A stretch of 6,831 nucleotides of DNA, taken from positions 1 through 6,831 of the forward strand of contig MENC01000138.1 of the NCBI GenBank assembly GCA_001768155.1, given 5' to 3'. Shown here in pieces: positions 5,359 to 6,831 of this stretch; the first letter of the stretch is position 1; the number at the start of each line of letters is the position of its first letter. The DNA comes from Bacteroidetes bacterium GWA2_30_7 (lineage in GTDB: Bacteria; Bacteroidota; Bacteroidia; Bacteroidales; GWF2-33-38). The notes beneath the pieces are model-generated. The model was not told the DNA's origin and did not search any database. It worked only from the letters and a program-made list of their open reading frames with translations. The position numbers and the translations under genes were made by a program.

Positions 5359-5378
5359 CCACTTTAAAAATATCAAAA

Positions 5379-6831
5379 TTGGCAACTAAATACATTTTTG
5401 TAACAGGCGGTGTAACATCATCATTAGGAAAAGGAATCATATCCGCATCGCTTGCAAAACTTCTTCAGGCAAGAGGCTATTCGGTTACAATTCAAAAGTT
5501 CGACCCTTATATTAATATTGACCCTGGTACGCTAAATCCTTACGAACATGGCGAATGTTATGTTACCGAAGATGGTGCCGAAACCGACTTAGACTTAGGT
5601 CATTACGAAAGATTTTTAAATATTCCAACATCGCAGGCAAATAATGTTACAACCGGTAGAATTTATCAAACTGTAATTGATAAAGAACGTAAAGGCGATT
5701 TTCTTGGAAAAACCGTTCAAATTATTCCTCATATAACAGATGAAATAAAAAGAAGAATTAAGCTATTAGGCTCAAAGCATAAATACGATATTATAATTAC
5801 CGAAATTGGCGGTACAGTTGGCGATATTGAGTCGTTACCTTATATCGAATCTGTACGTCAGCTTAAATGGGAAATCGGCAAAGACTGCCTTGTAATTCAC
5901 TTAACATTAGTTCCTTATCTTTCAGCACCAGGCGAATTAAAAACAAAACCAACACAACATTCTGTTAAATTATTACTCGAAAATGGGGTTCAACCCGATA
6001 TATTGGTTTTACGAACCGAACATCCTTTAAACAAAGAATTAAGAAAAAAAGTAGCATTATTTTGTAATGTCGATTTTGAATCGGTTATCGAATCAATTGA
6101 TGTTTGTACAATTTACGAAGTTCCAATATTGATGCACAAAGAAAAACTTGATGTAACAGTACTGAAAAAATTAGGTTTGGCATTGAAAACTGAACCAACA
6201 TTAATTCCATGGAACGATTTTCTTAAAAAATTAAACAATCCAAAAACTCATGTTAATATTGCATTAGTTGGAAAATATGTTGAACTCTCTGATGCATATA
6301 AATCAATCAGCGAATCATTTATACATGCCGGTGCTGAAAACGAATGTAAAGTTCACTTAAAATTCATTCATTCTGAATACGTTACGATTGAAAATAGTGT
6401 TGAAAAGTTTAAAGACATGCAAGGAATCCTTGTAGCTCCAGGTTTTGGACATAGAGGAATTGAAGGAAAAATAAATGCAATAAAATATGCACGTGAAAAT
6501 AAGATTCCTTTTTTTGGAATTTGTCTGGGAATGCAATGTGCAGTTATCGAATTTGGATTAAATGTATTAGGGTTGAAAGAAGCCAATTCACGCGAAATGA
6601 ACCGAACTACCCCCCACCCAGTAATAGATTTAATGGAAGAACAAAAAAACATTATCGAAAAAGGTGGAACAATGCGACTTGGTTCATATCCTTGCAAAGT
6701 TAAAAAAGGAACTCACGCATTTGCAGCTTATGGAAAAGCGTTAATTAACGAACGACATCGCCATAGATATGAGTTTAATAATTCATACTTAGAACAATAC
6801 GAAAAAGCAGGAATGATTTCGACTGGAATTA
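5379..6831 (+). CDS. pyrG: CTP synthase (glutamine hydrolysing), 3' end cut by the window
   Basis: Cytoplasmic enzyme that makes CTP from UTP, ATP and glutamine, the last step of de novo pyrimidine nucleotide synthesis. The 484 codons present cover most of a protein usually near 540 residues. The synthetase domain starts ATKYIFVTGGVTSSLGKG with the P-loop lysine at 18, then shows EDGAETDLDLGHYERF, TEIGGTVGDIESLP and TKPTQHSVK. The class I glutamine amidotransferase domain follows from about residue 285, with APGFGHRGIEGK, the nucleophile Cys382 in GICLGMQ, and ERHRHRYEFNN. The catalytic His/Glu pair of the C-terminus lies beyond the window. The start is TTG at 5379: an in-frame stop is at 5310-5312, no ATG or GTG lies between, and the TTG places the family N-terminus exactly. 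No frameshift is seen. Confidence 0.98.
   Translation, partial: MATKYIFVTGGVTSSLGKGIISASLAKLLQARGYSVTIQKFDPYINIDPGTLNPYEHGECYVTEDGAETDLDLGHYERFLNIPTSQANNVTTGRIYQTVIDKERKGDFLGKTVQIIPHITDEIKRRIKLLGSKHKYDIIITEIGGTVGDIESLPYIESVRQLKWEIGKDCLVIHLTLVPYLSAPGELKTKPTQHSVKLLLENGVQPDILVLRTEHPLNKELRKKVALFCNVDFESVIESIDVCTIYEVPILMHKEKLDVTVLKKLGLALKTEPTLIPWNDFLKKLNNPKTHVNIALVGKYVELSDAYKSISESFIHAGAENECKVHLKFIHSEYVTIENSVEKFKDMQGILVAPGFGHRGIEGKINAIKYARENKIPFFGICLGMQCAVIEFGLNVLGLKEANSREMNRTTPHPVIDLMEEQKNIIEKGGTMRLGSYPCKVKKGTHAFAAYGKALINERHRHRYEFNNSYLEQYEKAGMISTGI

Noticed and set aside
6368..6703. Antisense and alternate-frame ORFs inside pyrG
   Set aside because: They lie within the conserved glutaminase domain of CTP synthase and have no independent support.

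Overview
The window looks like chromosomal DNA from a member of the Bacteroidota, probably an uncultured Bacteroidales-like lineage. The evidence is a very AT-rich composition, matches to the Bacteroidota promoter consensus (TTTG near -33 and TAnnTTTG near -7), A/T-rich leaders without Shine-Dalgarno sequences, and a Bacteroidota-type CTP synthase. The taxon is an inference from these signs; no search was run.

Layout. Positions 39-210 hold a palindromic intergenic element. Positions 222-2687 (minus) encode a soluble PAS-PAS-GAF-PAS histidine kinase. The 258-bp divergent spacer 2688-2945 carries two matching palindromes and promoter boxes in both directions. Positions 2946-3623 (plus) encode an OmpR/PhoB-type response regulator. 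A second palindromic element with the same outer arms lies at 3689-3836, so the divergent pair is bracketed by two related elements, each flanked by short direct repeats. Next comes a regulated-looking promoter region (3903-3971) with four TTAAT half-sites phased at exactly 11 bp. It precedes a small gene interrupted by a frameshift in a 12-A run (4013-4185) and a stand-alone glycogen-binding-type CBM48 protein (4224-4532). A long inverted repeat (4561-4664) follows, then a 65-residue protein of unknown function (4808-5005), an intergenic array of small stem-loops (5169-5288), and pyrG (CTP synthase) from a TTG start at 5379 running off the window end without its last ~50 residues.

How the parts may work together. 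The kinase and regulator are plausible partners because of their divergent layout, but the sequence does not prove pairing. The 11-bp-phased half-sites upstream of the small-gene cluster are the architecture expected for an OmpR/PhoB-family regulator, and such a regulator is encoded about 280 bp upstream. The working hypothesis is therefore that the two-component system controls the promoter at 3964 and the small-protein/CBM48 unit. The three small genes share an unusual A/T leader motif at nearly the same distance from their start codons, suggesting common translational control. pyrG is housekeeping and appears unrelated.
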